From: Shinella yambaruensis
GTDB lineage: Bacteria > Pseudomonadota > Alphaproteobacteria > Rhizobiales > Rhizobiaceae
NCBI RefSeq assembly: GCF_022899355.1
Contig: NZ_JALJCK010000004.1
Coordinates: forward strand, 248,001-312,000
Reading direction: 5' to 3'
DNA length: 64,000 nucleotides
Positions 8,449-16,894 of the stretch are shown piece by piece (position 1 is the stretch's first letter; each line of letters begins with the position of its first letter). Below the pieces are notes generated by a model that did not search any database, was not told the origin of the DNA, and worked only from the letters and a program-made list of their open reading frames with translations. Both the position numbers and the translations under genes were made by a program.

Positions 8449-9239
8449 GAGCCGTCGCCGCGCTCCTTCTTGCCCTGGGTCTTGTTTTTCCCGCTGCCGC
8501 GCAGGTGCTGGAGGACAAGCCGGTCGAGTTCCCGGAAAAGCTCGAGATCGGCATCTCGACGGACGAGATCGCGATCTCCTCGGATTTCCGCGGCGCGGAC
8601 CTGACGATCTTCGGCGCCATCGAAGGCTATGATCCGTCCCTGCTCGCCCAGCGCAAATACGATATCGTCGTGGCGCTGGAGGGGCCGAAGGACAACAACA
8701 CGGTGCGCGTGAAGGAGCGCGTCTTCGGCATCTGGATCAACCGCCGCTCGATGACCTTCGAGCTCGTGCCGGAATCCTATTCGCTGTCGAGCACGCGGGA
8801 TGTCGAAACGATCGCCGAACCGCCGGTGCTCAACGGCGTCGGCGTCGGCATCCAGCATATCCGCCTTTCGCCGATCGGTTATGTCGGCGACGGCAGCACC
8901 ATCACGGAGTTCCGCGAGGCCTTCCGGCGCCTCAAGGAGAGCGGCGGCTTCTACCAGCGTGATCCGGGCGGCGTGCAGTTCATCAGCGCGAGCCTGTTCA
9001 AGGCGACGGTGAAACTGCCGGCGAGCGTGCCGAACGGCACCCATGTCGTGCGCGCGCACCTCTTCCGCGATGGTGTCTTCATTGCCGAGAAGGCGCTGCC
9101 GTTGCGCGTGATGAAGACCGGCATCGAGCAGATGATCTCCAATGCCGCCTACAACAACGCGCTCGCCTACGGCGCTTTCTCCGTCCTCCTCGCCGTCCTC
9201 ACCGGATGGCTGGCCAGCATCGTCTTCCGCAAGGACTGA
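8445..9239 (+). CDS. TIGR02186 family secreted, membrane-anchored protein
   Basis: This 264-residue protein has an N-terminal signal peptide (MRAVAALLLALGLVFPAAAQ), an extracytoplasmic beta-rich body and a C-terminal membrane segment (about 240-258) ending in a short basic cytoplasmic tail. This matches the alphaproteobacterial family TIGR02186, usually found directly behind a TauE/SafE exporter as here. The ATG at 8445 overlaps the exporter stop by four bases. The coupling suggests the protein is an accessory periplasmic subunit of the exporter; that is inference, as no biochemical role is known to me. It ends 3 bp before the convergent stress-protein gene. Confidence 0.85.
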   Translation: MRAVAALLLALGLVFPAAAQVLEDKPVEFPEKLEIGISTDEIAISSDFRGADLTIFGAIEGYDPSLLAQRKYDIVVALEGPKDNNTVRVKERVFGIWINRRSMTFELVPESYSLSSTRDVETIAEPPVLNGVGVGIQHIRLSPIGYVGDGSTITEFREAFRRLKESGGFYQRDPGGVQFISASLFKATVKLPASVPNGTHVVRAHLFRDGVFIAEKALPLRVMKTGIEQMISNAAYNNALAYGAFSVLLAVLTGWLASIVFRKD

Positions 9240-9242
9240 GCG

Positions 9243-9683
9243 TCAGGAGCGGTAGACGAGGACGGGCACCTTGGCGTGGCTGAGCACCTTCGTCGTGACG
9301 CTGCCCATCAGGAAGGCGCTGACGCCGCGCCGGCCGTGCGAGGCCATGGCGATCAAATCGCAGCCCTTTGCCTTGGCGGTGTCGACGATCGCCTGCCAGG
9401 CGTCGCCGGCCGTCACCTGCAGCGTCTCGACCGGCACGCCTGCGGCGTTCGCCTTCGCCTCGACGGCGCCGAGGATGCGGATGCCGTCCTCCTTCACATG
9501 CGCTTCGTAATCCGTCCTGAGGCTGGCGGTCGCGCCGGGGGTCACGGGCAGGAAATGCAGCGGTTCGGCCACCGTCAGCGCCGTCACCCTCGCGCCGAGC
9601 GTCCTGGCGAGCTGCAGCGTCTGGTCGATGGCGGCGTTGGAAAGGTCCGACCCGTCCGTGGGGATGAGGATATGCTTGTACAT
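9243..9683 (-). CDS. Universal stress protein (UspA family)
   Basis: This is a 146-residue single-domain Usp. It opens MYKHILIPTDGSDLSNAAID and ends with the nucleotide-loop region SHGRRGVSAFLMGSV and the PVLVYRS strand. The GxxG...GS loop is present, with the shorter spacing seen in many proteobacterial Usps, so ATP binding is likely but not certain. Usp proteins support survival under starvation or respiratory stress. It is a monocistronic leftward gene, convergent with the TIGR02186 gene, with stops 3 bp apart. Confidence 0.9.
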   Translation of the reverse strand: MYKHILIPTDGSDLSNAAIDQTLQLARTLGARVTALTVAEPLHFLPVTPGATASLRTDYEAHVKEDGIRILGAVEAKANAAGVPVETLQVTAGDAWQAIVDTAKAKGCDLIAMASHGRRGVSAFLMGSVTTKVLSHAKVPVLVYRS

Positions 9684-9759
9684 GGTGCAGCCTCCTTTTT
9701 GCCCAGACTAGAACCGGCGTCCGGTGCTGCCTTGATGGAAATCAACCGCGACGCTTTCG

Positions 9760-10266
9760 TCAAGCATCGGCTGCGGCGGCGCGGCGGGCGACGACCGCCT
9801 GATAGGCGGCCTGCAGCTCATTGAAGACCGAGCGGACAGGGCGCGGCGCGCCGAGATGGATGGCCCGCAATTCGTCCATGAAAGCCGCCCACAACGGCGG
9901 GCCGCCCTCTTCCAGCAGCTCCGCACGGATCGACAGGTCCTCCGTCACCGGCAGGAAGCGCCGCCCCCAGGCCCCCATCATGGCGAAGACCGGCACCAGT
10001 GCAATGCCCATTTCGGTGAGGCTGTAGAGCGCCTTCTGCTTGTGGCTCGGATCGTCCGCCTTGCTGACAACACCCTCGTCGACGAGGCGGCGCAGCCGGT
10101 CCGCCAGGATGTTGGAGGCGATGCCTTCCTCCGATTTCGTCAGGAGTTCGCGGAAATGGCGGCGATTGCCGAACATCATGTCGCGCAGCACGATCAGGCT
10201 CCATCGGTCGCCGAGGATTTCGAGCGTCAGGTTGATCGGGCAGCCGGAGCGGCGGGTGTCTTTCAT
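9760..10266 (-). CDS. HxlR family transcriptional regulator
   Basis: This is a 168-residue winged-helix regulator. The HxlR signature is clear: CPINLTLEILGDRWSLIVLRD (residues 8-28) followed by the FRELL and LADRLRRLVDEGVV helices. The extra C-terminal helical segment makes it longer than minimal 110-residue members. The start MKDTRRSGCPIN (10266) is chosen because the conserved domain begins immediately after it; the longer frame upstream is intergenic. It is divergent from a dihydrofolate-reductase-family gene, an arrangement in which HxlR proteins commonly repress the neighbour in response to electrophiles or oxidants. The inverted repeat at 10316-10340 is the likely operator. Confidence 0.9.
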   Translation of the reverse strand: MKDTRRSGCPINLTLEILGDRWSLIVLRDMMFGNRRHFRELLTKSEEGIASNILADRLRRLVDEGVVSKADDPSHKQKALYSLTEMGIALVPVFAMMGAWGRRFLPVTEDLSIRAELLEEGGPPLWAAFMDELRAIHLGAPRPVRSVFNELQAAYQAVVARRAAAADA

Positions 10267-10315
10267 CGGATTCTCCAAAACTGCTTGCACATTACAATCG
10301 GTTTCGCTATCCATC

Positions 10316-10340
10316 AACCAGTTGCAGTTCGCAACTGGTT
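10316..10340. promoter_or_regulatory. Inverted repeat, probable HxlR operator
   Basis: AACCAGTTGC (10316-10325) and GCAACTGGTT (10331-10340) are perfect reverse complements with a 5-bp spacer. They lie in the 115-bp gap between the divergent HxlR and reductase genes. Size and symmetry suit a dimeric winged-helix regulator acting on both promoters. Confidence 0.65.
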
Positions 10341-10381
10341 TAAAGGCGCGCGGCAGACGGCCCGCAAGGGAGGGAAGGACG

Positions 10382-10937
10382 ATGGCAAGGGTAATCATCT
10401 GGAATCTCGTGACGCTCGACGGCTTCTTCGAGGGCGAGAAGAAATGGGACCTCGACTTCCACAGCCGGGGGTCCGGAGCTGGAGAAGCTCAGCACCGATT
10501 TCGGTACGTCGGCGAGTCTTCTGGTCTTCGGCCGCGTGACCTATGAGGGCATGAAGGCCTACTGGACGACGACCGAGGACGAGGGGGCCGTGAAGGCCTT
10601 CATGAACGCCCTGCCGAAGCTCGTCGCCTCGCGCACCATCACCGCCGCCGACTGGAACAACACCGAGGTGACCGCCGACATCGTCGCGGCGCTTTCGGCC
10701 CGCAAGGCGACGCTCGACAAGACGATCTACGTCTTCGGCAGCGCCGACCTCACGGATTCGCTGCTGGAGGCCGGGCTTGTCGACGAGGTGATGCTGGCAG
10801 TCGTCCCGGTGCAGCTCGGCAAGGGCACGCCCTTCTTCAAGGAGGGAACACGGCGCGATTTCACGCTGCTCGAGGCGAGGCCGCTCGAAAACGGCACGGT
10901 GCTGGTGCGTTATGCGCCGCAGGCCGTCAGCCGATAA
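10382..10937 (+). pseudogene. Dihydrofolate reductase family protein, interrupted by a one-base frameshift
   Basis: The first frame reads MARVIIWNLVTLDGFFEGEKKWDLDFHSR and then loses homology. A second frame continues PELEKLSTDFGTSASLL, VFGRVTYEGMKAYW and on to the natural end APQAVSR. The switch occurs at the five-G run 10467-10471. Removing one G gives a continuous 184-residue RibD/DHFR-like protein of normal length. It could be a true frameshift mutation or a homopolymer sequencing error, and the intact downstream frame with normal codon use favours a recent event or an error. The 3' end overlaps the convergent pdeM by 11 bp. The family reduces pterin or flavin-related substrates, but most members like this have no assigned substrate. 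Confidence 0.8.
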
Positions 10938-11652
10938 GGTTGGCGAAGCGCACCGAATAGATGCGGTCGCGGCCGAGCATGTGCGCGACGAGGTTCGGCC
11001 GCTCGAAAAGGCCGGTCATCGCCCTGTGGCGCAGATCCAGGCCGCCCGTCATCAGGCCGAAGGCGGGCATCAGGAGGCGCCGCCCGTCGGTCGCGAAACA
11101 CGGTCGGCGCACGGCCTTCTCCCGGCGGATGACGGTGGCGGCCGGGTGCAGGTGCCCGGCGATCTCGCCGGCCGGGGAAATCAGCGACGGCTCGTGCCGG
11201 AAGGCGAGGCCCGCATAGTGCAGCTCGTCCGCCGACTGGCCCGGCAGGTCCACCGTCCCATCAGGATCGTGGTTGCCGTTGATCCAAATCCAGTCGCGCC
11301 CGCGCGCCAGCTCCGTGATCTTCACGCGAAAAATGTCCGGCAGGTGGGCCGAGCCGACGCGGTCGTGGAAATTGTCGCCGAGGCTGACGACGATCGCCGG
11401 ATCGTGCCGGGCGATGACGGCTTCGAGCACCTTGAGCGTGGCGAGCGTGTCGTAGGGCGGCAGCATCATGCCGCGTCGCGCGAAGGCCGCGCCCTTTTCC
11501 AGATGCAGGTCCGAGACGACGAGAAGGCGGGTTTCCGGCAGGTAGAGCGCGCCGAGCGGATCGCACACCACTTCCACGCCCGCCACCACGGTGCGGGCCG
11601 AAACGGCGCCGAAATCCTCGATCTTCGCCGATGCCAGCGCAAGCCTCTGCAT
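10927..11652 (-). CDS. pdeM: Ligase-associated DNA damage response endonuclease PdeM
   Basis: This is a 241-residue metallophosphoesterase. Metal-binding motifs appear in order: VVSDLHLEKG, LGDNFHD, INGNHD and GHLHPA, the pattern of PdeM, the nuclease of the ligase-associated repair set. It lies 18 bp downstream of the Lhr-type helicase gene on the same strand, its usual partner. The ATP-dependent DNA ligase and the beta-CASP exonuclease that complete the set are not adjacent here. The 3' end overlaps the convergent reductase gene by 11 bp. Confidence 0.9.
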   Translation of the reverse strand: MQRLALASAKIEDFGAVSARTVVAGVEVVCDPLGALYLPETRLLVVSDLHLEKGAAFARRGMMLPPYDTLATLKVLEAVIARHDPAIVVSLGDNFHDRVGSAHLPDIFRVKITELARGRDWIWINGNHDPDGTVDLPGQSADELHYAGLAFRHEPSLISPAGEIAGHLHPAATVIRREKAVRRPCFATDGRRLLMPAFGLMTGGLDLRHRAMTGLFERPNLVAHMLGRDRIYSVRFANLIG

Positions 11653-11670
11653 ACCTGTTGTTCAATCCCT

Positions 11671-14196
11671 TCAGATGGCCGCCTCGCCCATCGCCTCGGC
11701 GATCAGGTCCTCCGCCGCTTCCGCCAGCAGAGAATCCTGTGCCTCGCCCGCTACCGGCTCCTTGCCGATTTCCAGCATGATCGGCACGGCGAGCGGCGAT
11801 ATGCGGGTCAGCCGCCGGTGGGTGATGTGGCCCTTGATTCGCGCCAGCATATCGCCCAATCGCTGAATATCCAAAAGCCCCGCCGCCGCATCGTTGCGCG
11901 TGGCTTCCAGCAGGATGTGGTCCGGCTCGTGGCTTCGCAGCACGTCGTAGATGAGGTCGGCGGAAACGGTGACCTGCCGCCCGGTCTTTTCCTTGCCCGG
12001 ATGGCGCTGCTCGATAAGCCCGGCAATCACGGCGCAATTGCGGAAGGTGCGCTTCAGCATGAAGCTTTCGTCGAGCCAGGCTTCCAGGTCGTCGCCCAAC
12101 ATGTCCTCGTCGAAGAGGTTTGCGAGCGACGGGCGCTCCACCGCAAAACTGTAGCCGAGATCGTCGAGCGCCCAGACGGCAAGGGAATAGTCCGTGGCGA
12201 CGAAGCCGAGCGGCCGGCGGCCGGCGCGCTCCAGCCGGCGCGTCAGCAGCATGCCGAGCGTCTGGTGCGCCAGCCGCCCCTCGAACGGATAGGCGACCAT
12301 GTAGTGCCGGCTGCCGCGCGGAAAGGTCTCGATGAGCAATTCGTCGCGCTTCGGCAGGGCGGAGACGTCCCGTTGCAGGGCCAGCCAGTCGCGCACCTGC
12401 TCGGGCAGCCCGCCCCAGCGGTGGGGATCGTCCAGCATACTGCGCACCTGGTCGGCGAGATAGGTCGAGAGCGGGAACTTGCCGCCGGCATAGGCCGGCA
12501 CTTTCGGATCAAGCGAGAAGGCCTGGGAGACGAGACATTCGTTCTCGCGGATGCCTTCGAAGCGCAGCACCTTGCCGGAGAAGAGGAAGGTATCGCCGGG
12601 CGCCAGCATTTCGAGGAAATATTCCTCCACCTTGCCGAGCGAGGCGCCGCTGCGGCCGATCGCGCCCTTGGCGCCGCGCTTGACCATGCGCACGTTCAGC
12701 ATCGGCATCTCGACGATCGTGCCGAGGTTGAGGCGGTATTGCTGGGCGACCTGCGGATTGGAAACACGCCACAGCCCGTCCTGCGTTTTGCGGATGCGGG
12801 CATAGCGTTCATAGGTCTTCAGTGCGTAGCCGCCGGTCGCGACGAACGCGACGATACGGCCGAATTTTTCCCGTGGCAGACCGGTATAGGGCGCGGCGGC
12901 GGTGATCTCGGCAAACAGCGCATCCTCGTTAAAGGGCGCGGCGCAGGCCATGCCGAGGACATGCTGGGCGAGCACGTCGAGCGCGCCGTCGCCCACCGGC
13001 GGCGTATCCTGCGCGCCGAGATAGTTGGCGTCCAGCGCCGCCTGGCACTCCATCACCTCGAAGCGGTTGGCGGGCACCAGGATCGCCTGGCTCGGCTCGT
13101 CCATGCGGTGGTTGGCGCGGCCGATGCGCTGGGCAAGCCGCGAGGCGCCCTTCGGCGCGCCGACATGGATGACGAGATCGACGTCGCCCCAGTCGATGCC
13201 GAGATCGAGCGTCGAGGTGGCGACGACGGCGCGCAGGCGGTTTTCCGCCATGGCGGCTTCCACCTTGCGGCGCTGGCCGACATCGAGCGAGCCATGGTGC
13301 AGCGCGATCGGCAGCGTGTCCTCGTTGATGTTCCAGAGCTCCTGGAAGAGGATTTCCGCCTGGCTGCGCGTGTTGACGAAGAGCAGCGCCGTCTTGTGGT
13401 CGCGGATCGCCTCGTAGACCTCCGGCATGGCATATTTCGCCGAATGGCCGGACCAGGGCACGCGCTCCTTGCTCTTCAGGATGGTGATGATCGGCCGCGC
13501 CCCGCCCGGCGCCGTGACGAGGCCGGCATGCCGCGTCTCGCCGGGCTCTTGGGCGACCAGCCAGCGGCGCAGGTCCATCGGCTCGGCGACGGTGGCCGAA
13601 AGGCCGATGGTGCGAAGGCCGGGGGCAAGACGGCGCAACCGCGCGAGCCCCAGCGACAGGAGATGGCCGCGCTTGGAGGTGACGAGCGAATGCAGCTCGT
13701 CGAAGATCACGTATTTCAGGTCCTTGAAGAAGCGCGGCGCCTCGCCGTTGGCGATGAGCAGGGCGACCTGCTCGGGCGTCGTCAGCAGGATGTCGGGCGG
13801 ATTGAGGCGCTGGCGCTGGCGCTTGGCCTGCGGCGTGTCGCCGGTGCGCGTCTCGATGGTGATGGGTAGACCCATCTCCTCGACGGGCTTCATAAGGTTG
13901 CGCTCGATATCGACGGCCAGCGCCTTCAGCGGCGAGATGTAGAGCGTGTGGATGCCGGTGAAGGCGCTGCCGGGCGGGATCCTGCCGCGGCGCGTCAGGT
14001 CGGTGAGGGCCGGCAGGAAGCCGGCGAGCGTCTTGCCGGCGCCGGTGGGCGCGATGAGCAGCAGGCTTTCGCCCGCCGTCGCCCGCGCAAGGAGCTCCAT
14101 CTGGTGCGCACGCGGCTGCCATCCCCTGGCCGAGAACCAGGCGGTGAAGGCAGCGGGCAGGAGGCTGGGGCCGGTGGTGGAATCGACGGTGCTCAC
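11671..14196 (-). CDS. Ligase-associated DNA damage response DEXH-box helicase (Lhr-type)
   Basis: This is an 841-residue superfamily 2 helicase. The Q-like motif QPRAHQMELL is followed by Walker A APTGAGKT (residues 49-56), the DELH Walker B (166-169), SAT and the late motif QRIGRANHR. A C-terminal winged-helix and Lhr core domain follow. The length matches the bacterial Lhr-core or ligase-associated helicase family, shorter than E. coli Lhr. It probably unwinds damaged DNA or RNA-DNA hybrids together with PdeM. It is the first gene of a two-gene leftward operon, starting at ATG 14196. Confidence 0.92.
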   Translation of the reverse strand: MSTVDSTTGPSLLPAAFTAWFSARGWQPRAHQMELLARATAGESLLLIAPTGAGKTLAGFLPALTDLTRRGRIPPGSAFTGIHTLYISPLKALAVDIERNLMKPVEEMGLPITIETRTGDTPQAKRQRQRLNPPDILLTTPEQVALLIANGEAPRFFKDLKYVIFDELHSLVTSKRGHLLSLGLARLRRLAPGLRTIGLSATVAEPMDLRRWLVAQEPGETRHAGLVTAPGGARPIITILKSKERVPWSGHSAKYAMPEVYEAIRDHKTALLFVNTRSQAEILFQELWNINEDTLPIALHHGSLDVGQRRKVEAAMAENRLRAVVATSTLDLGIDWGDVDLVIHVGAPKGASRLAQRIGRANHRMDEPSQAILVPANRFEVMECQAALDANYLGAQDTPPVGDGALDVLAQHVLGMACAAPFNEDALFAEITAAAPYTGLPREKFGRIVAFVATGGYALKTYERYARIRKTQDGLWRVSNPQVAQQYRLNLGTIVEMPMLNVRMVKRGAKGAIGRSGASLGKVEEYFLEMLAPGDTFLFSGKVLRFEGIRENECLVSQAFSLDPKVPAYAGGKFPLSTYLADQVRSMLDDPHRWGGLPEQVRDWLALQRDVSALPKRDELLIETFPRGSRHYMVAYPFEGRLAHQTLGMLLTRRLERAGRRPLGFVATDYSLAVWALDDLGYSFAVERPSLANLFDEDMLGDDLEAWLDESFMLKRTFRNCAVIAGLIEQRHPGKEKTGRQVTVSADLIYDVLRSHEPDHILLEATRNDAAAGLLDIQRLGDMLARIKGHITHRRLTRISPLAVPIMLEIGKEPVAGEAQDSLLAEAAEDLIAEAMGEAAI

Positions 14197-14251
14197 CGGC
14201 CTAAGCTAGTGAGCGCCGGACGAATGTGAAGCGGCCCGCCGAAAAATAGCC

Positions 14252-14887
14252 TCACATGGCGATGTAGCGGTCGGCGCGGTGGTTGACCGTCAGGAAGAGG
14301 TTGAGCACGAGCGCGCCGACCACCGAGCAGAGCACGATGAAGGGCGCAGCCACCGAGAAGGCCGCGATGAGCACGACGACGTCGAAGGCGAGCTGCACGA
14401 GGCCGGCGCGGATGCCGAAACGCTCCTGCATGTAGACCGCGAGCACGCCGATGCCGCCAAGGCTGGCGCGGTGGCGGTAGAGGCCGAGCAGGCCGAAGCC
14501 GAGCAGGATGCCGGCCAGCACCGCCGTCCACATCGGATCGATGCTCTCGATCGTCACGAAATGCGGCTGCAGCTCGGTGATCAGCGAGGTCATCGTCACG
14601 GCGAGCACGGTCTTGATCGTGAACGCCCAGCCGAGGCGCTTCAGCGCCAGGATATAGAAGGGGATGTTCACGACGGTATAGTAGACGCCGAAGCTCACGC
14701 CGGTCAGGTAGTGCAGCACGAAGGCGACACCGGCGGTGCCGCTGGCTACCAGTCCGGCGCTGCCCATCAGGGCAAGACCGAGCGCGGCGATCATGCTGCT
14801 GGCGAACAGGCCCTGTGCGTCTTCCAGCGGCGTATGGCGGGTGGGAGTGGGATTCCAGAAGCCGAAGCGCCGCTTGTCGCCGTCCAT
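14252..14887 (-). CDS. YitT family membrane protein
   Basis: This is a 211-residue membrane protein with five or six hydrophobic segments, for example SSMIAALGLALMGSAGLV, the VSFGVYYTVVNIPFYILAL stretch and FDVVVLIAAFSVAAPFIV. The motif ASLGGIGVLAVYMQ is typical of the YitT/DUF161 family. The start MDGDKRRFGFWNPTPTRHTP (14887) precedes the first segment with a short polar tail. The family has no established function. It stands alone, 55 bp before the helicase gene and on the same strand as the methyltransferase upstream. Confidence 0.85.
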   Translation of the reverse strand: MDGDKRRFGFWNPTPTRHTPLEDAQGLFASSMIAALGLALMGSAGLVASGTAGVAFVLHYLTGVSFGVYYTVVNIPFYILALKRLGWAFTIKTVLAVTMTSLITELQPHFVTIESIDPMWTAVLAGILLGFGLLGLYRHRASLGGIGVLAVYMQERFGIRAGLVQLAFDVVVLIAAFSVAAPFIVLCSVVGALVLNLFLTVNHRADRYIAM

Positions 14888-14952
14888 GCCAGATCTCCGA
14901 GGGTTTCTTTTGTTGTATAGGGCGCAATGGCCGGCGCAAGCGCTGCCTTCGG

Positions 14953-15894
14953 CTAGGCTTCGCGCCGTGCGAGGAAGAGCAGCCCGTGCACCGGCTGGCC
15001 GGCATCCTGCCGAATCACGCTTTTCTCGACGGCGAGGATGGCAAGGCCACTTTCTTCGGCCCTTTGGCGGATGAAGCGTTCCGGATGGGCATAGCGCAGT
15101 GACGGGCGCAGCAACGGTGCATCGCCCGTCCCGCCGTCCTCGACGGAAAAGGCGAAGACGCCGCCGGCCTTCAAGAGGCGCGCGGCGCTCGGAAAGACCT
15201 CGGCGAGGTCGCCGAGATACATCAGCACGTCGGCAGCGCCGACGAGGTCGGCCCGTTCCTCCGGCGCAGCGGCGAAAAGCCCGCTCTCTGCGGCCGGCAG
15301 CGACAGGTCGGCCTGCGCGAGATGGTCGTAGACCCCTTTCTCCTCCGCCTTGGCCAGCATGCCGGCGGAAAGGTCGAAACCCTCGAGCCGCCCGGCGCTG
15401 GCGCGCAGTTCCACACCGAGGAGGCCGGTGCCGCAGCCGATATCCGCGACGAGGCCGAAATATGCATCCTCGCCCGCATGCCGGCGCACCAGCCGGGCGA
15501 GCGTCTGCGGCACGGTATAGTCGAGCCGTTGCACGAGGGCGGTGTCGAAGCGGTCGGCATAGTCGTCGAAGAGCCGCTCGACATAGGCGGTGGAGGGCGC
15601 GGCGGGCGTTTCGGCAGCGCCCAGCACGGCCAGTTTCAGGCCGGCGCCGAAGATATCGGCCGGGTCGAGGGCGACGACCTTCTGAAGGGCGGCCGTCGCT
15701 GCCTCCTTCCGGCCCGATTTCTCCGCATATTCGGCGAGCCGGAACCAGCCGGCGGCCCAGGAGGGCACCTGTTCGAGCGCCTGTTCCATGAGTTCCGCAG
15801 CCTCCGCGAATTCGCCCGATTCCGCGAACATGCGGGCATAATCGGCGCGGCGGTCGGCGATGAGATCGCCGGAGGAGAAGTGCGGGCTCGTCAT
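14953..15894 (-). CDS. TPR-containing class I SAM-dependent methyltransferase
   Basis: This is a 313-residue protein. Residues 15-80 form about two tetratricopeptide-like helix pairs (EFAEAAELMEQALEQVPSWA, KEAATAALQKVVALDPAD). The rest is a Rossmann methyltransferase with motif I DIGCGTGLLG at 151-160. The TPR plus methyltransferase order is common in alphaproteobacterial proteins annotated as predicted TPR methyltransferases. The substrate is unknown; the TPR part may dock a protein partner. It is a single leftward gene. Confidence 0.88.
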   Translation of the reverse strand: MTSPHFSSGDLIADRRADYARMFAESGEFAEAAELMEQALEQVPSWAAGWFRLAEYAEKSGRKEAATAALQKVVALDPADIFGAGLKLAVLGAAETPAAPSTAYVERLFDDYADRFDTALVQRLDYTVPQTLARLVRRHAGEDAYFGLVADIGCGTGLLGVELRASAGRLEGFDLSAGMLAKAEEKGVYDHLAQADLSLPAAESGLFAAAPEERADLVGAADVLMYLGDLAEVFPSAARLLKAGGVFAFSVEDGGTGDAPLLRPSLRYAHPERFIRQRAEESGLAILAVEKSVIRQDAGQPVHGLLFLARREA

Positions 15895-16037
15895 GGGGGC
15901 TCGAAAACGGAAAAACGGACGGCGCTACATGGCAGGGCCGCGGCAAAAGGCAAGCGAATTCTCGCGGGAGCCCCTTGCTTGCCGCGGAACCGGTGACGGC
16001 TTATCTGGATGGACACGAGTTTTTGGAGAATCAATCG

Positions 16038-16304
16038 ATGTCGAATGGCGTGAACGGGTTCCTCGGCGACACACCGATCCGCGTGATCATCAAGCTTTTG
16101 ATCCTGTCGGTGGCCGTGGGCTTCCTGATGTCGATCTTCGGGCTCTATCCGGACGACATCCTCTTTGCCGTGCGCGATTTCATCGTCGATCTGTGGAACA
16201 CCGGCTTCAAGACGCTGGGCCGTCTGGGCGACTACCTGCTGCTCGGCGCCGTCATCGTCGTGCCCGTCTTCATCCTCATCCGCGTCCTGAGCTACCGTCG
16301 CTGA
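16038..16304 (+). CDS. DUF6460 family small membrane protein
   Basis: This is an 88-residue protein with two hydrophobic segments (about 16-34 IIKLLILSVAVGFLMSIFGL and 63-82 YLLLGAVIVVPVFILIRVL), which fits the rhizobial family DUF6460. The start MSNGVNGFLGDTPIRV at 16038 follows a TTGGAGAA ribosome site. The function is unknown. It ends 2 bp before the CAP lipoprotein gene, so the two are probably cotranscribed. Confidence 0.85.
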   Translation: MSNGVNGFLGDTPIRVIIKLLILSVAVGFLMSIFGLYPDDILFAVRDFIVDLWNTGFKTLGRLGDYLLLGAVIVVPVFILIRVLSYRR

Positions 16305-16306
16305 CC

Positions 16307-16795
16307 ATGATGTCCCGTCGTGCCTTTCTTGCCGCCTCCGCGGCGTCCGTCGCCGTGCTCGCCGCGGGCTGTTCCACCACCGGCGTTCTGACCCCGTCGG
16401 CCGGCACCGGCAGCGACCAGACGCCGGCCTCGCTCGCCTTCGTCAACAAGATCAGGACCGAACGCGGCCTCTCGCCGCTTTCCCTAGACAAGGCGGCGCA
16501 GCGCGCGGCCATGGACCAGGCAAGCCGCATGGCGAGCGCGGGCAGGATGGAGCACAATATCGGCTTCGGCGCGAATTTCCTGAAGCGCATGAAGGGCATG
16601 GAGGTGCCGCTGCCGGCAGCGGAAAACATCGCGGCCGGGCAGGACAGCGCGGCGGAAGCCTTCGATGCCTGGTATCGCTCGCCGAAGCACCTGGAAAACA
16701 TGCTCGGAACGGGCTATCGCGGCCTGGGCGTCGCTGTCGTCTCCAATCCCGCGTCCGGCAACCGGCCCTATTGGGCGATGGTCCTGTCAAGCTGA
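16307..16795 (+). CDS. CAP/SCP-domain lipoprotein
   Basis: This 162-residue lipoprotein has a twin-arginine-like start (MMSRRAFLAA) and the lipobox LAAGC, with the lipidated Cys at residue 22. The mature part is a CAP domain with VNKIRTERGLSPLSLD, MEHNIGFGAN, PAAENIAAG and YRSPKHLENML. CAP proteins bind sterols or lipids or act in the envelope; the role in rhizobia is unknown. It directly follows the DUF6460 gene. Confidence 0.9.
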   Translation: MMSRRAFLAASAASVAVLAAGCSTTGVLTPSAGTGSDQTPASLAFVNKIRTERGLSPLSLDKAAQRAAMDQASRMASAGRMEHNIGFGANFLKRMKGMEVPLPAAENIAAGQDSAAEAFDAWYRSPKHLENMLGTGYRGLGVAVVSNPASGNRPYWAMVLSS

Positions 16796-16861
16796 GCGGG
16801 CTGATCCCTTCGAGATGATCGCCTGCGGAAGTCAGCCGGCCCGTAGTTTTTTGGACCGGGC

Positions 16862-16876
16862 CGGGGATTATCCCCG
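16862..16876. terminator. Short hairpin between convergent genes
   Basis: CGGGGA (16862-16867) pairs with TCCCCG (16871-16876) around a 3-base loop, between the CAP gene and the convergent DUF2934 gene. GGG and CCC extend the stem with a mismatch. There is no T-run after the stem on either strand, so terminator function is only likely from position. Confidence 0.4.
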
Positions 16877-16894
16877 ACCCGAGCGCTCGGCCCC

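Noticed and set aside
7281-9239. 652-codon frame apparently joining the exporter region with TIGR02186
   Set aside because: The first 388 codons are a shadow of the exporter. The real gene begins at 8445 with a signal peptide.
10912-13869. Long open frame antisense to the Lhr-type helicase
   Set aside because: No domain. The opposite strand has full helicase motifs.
14252-15946. Single 564-codon frame covering the YitT gene and part of the methyltransferase
   Set aside because: Only its last 211 codons are protein-like. The first part is an out-of-frame shadow of the methyltransferase.
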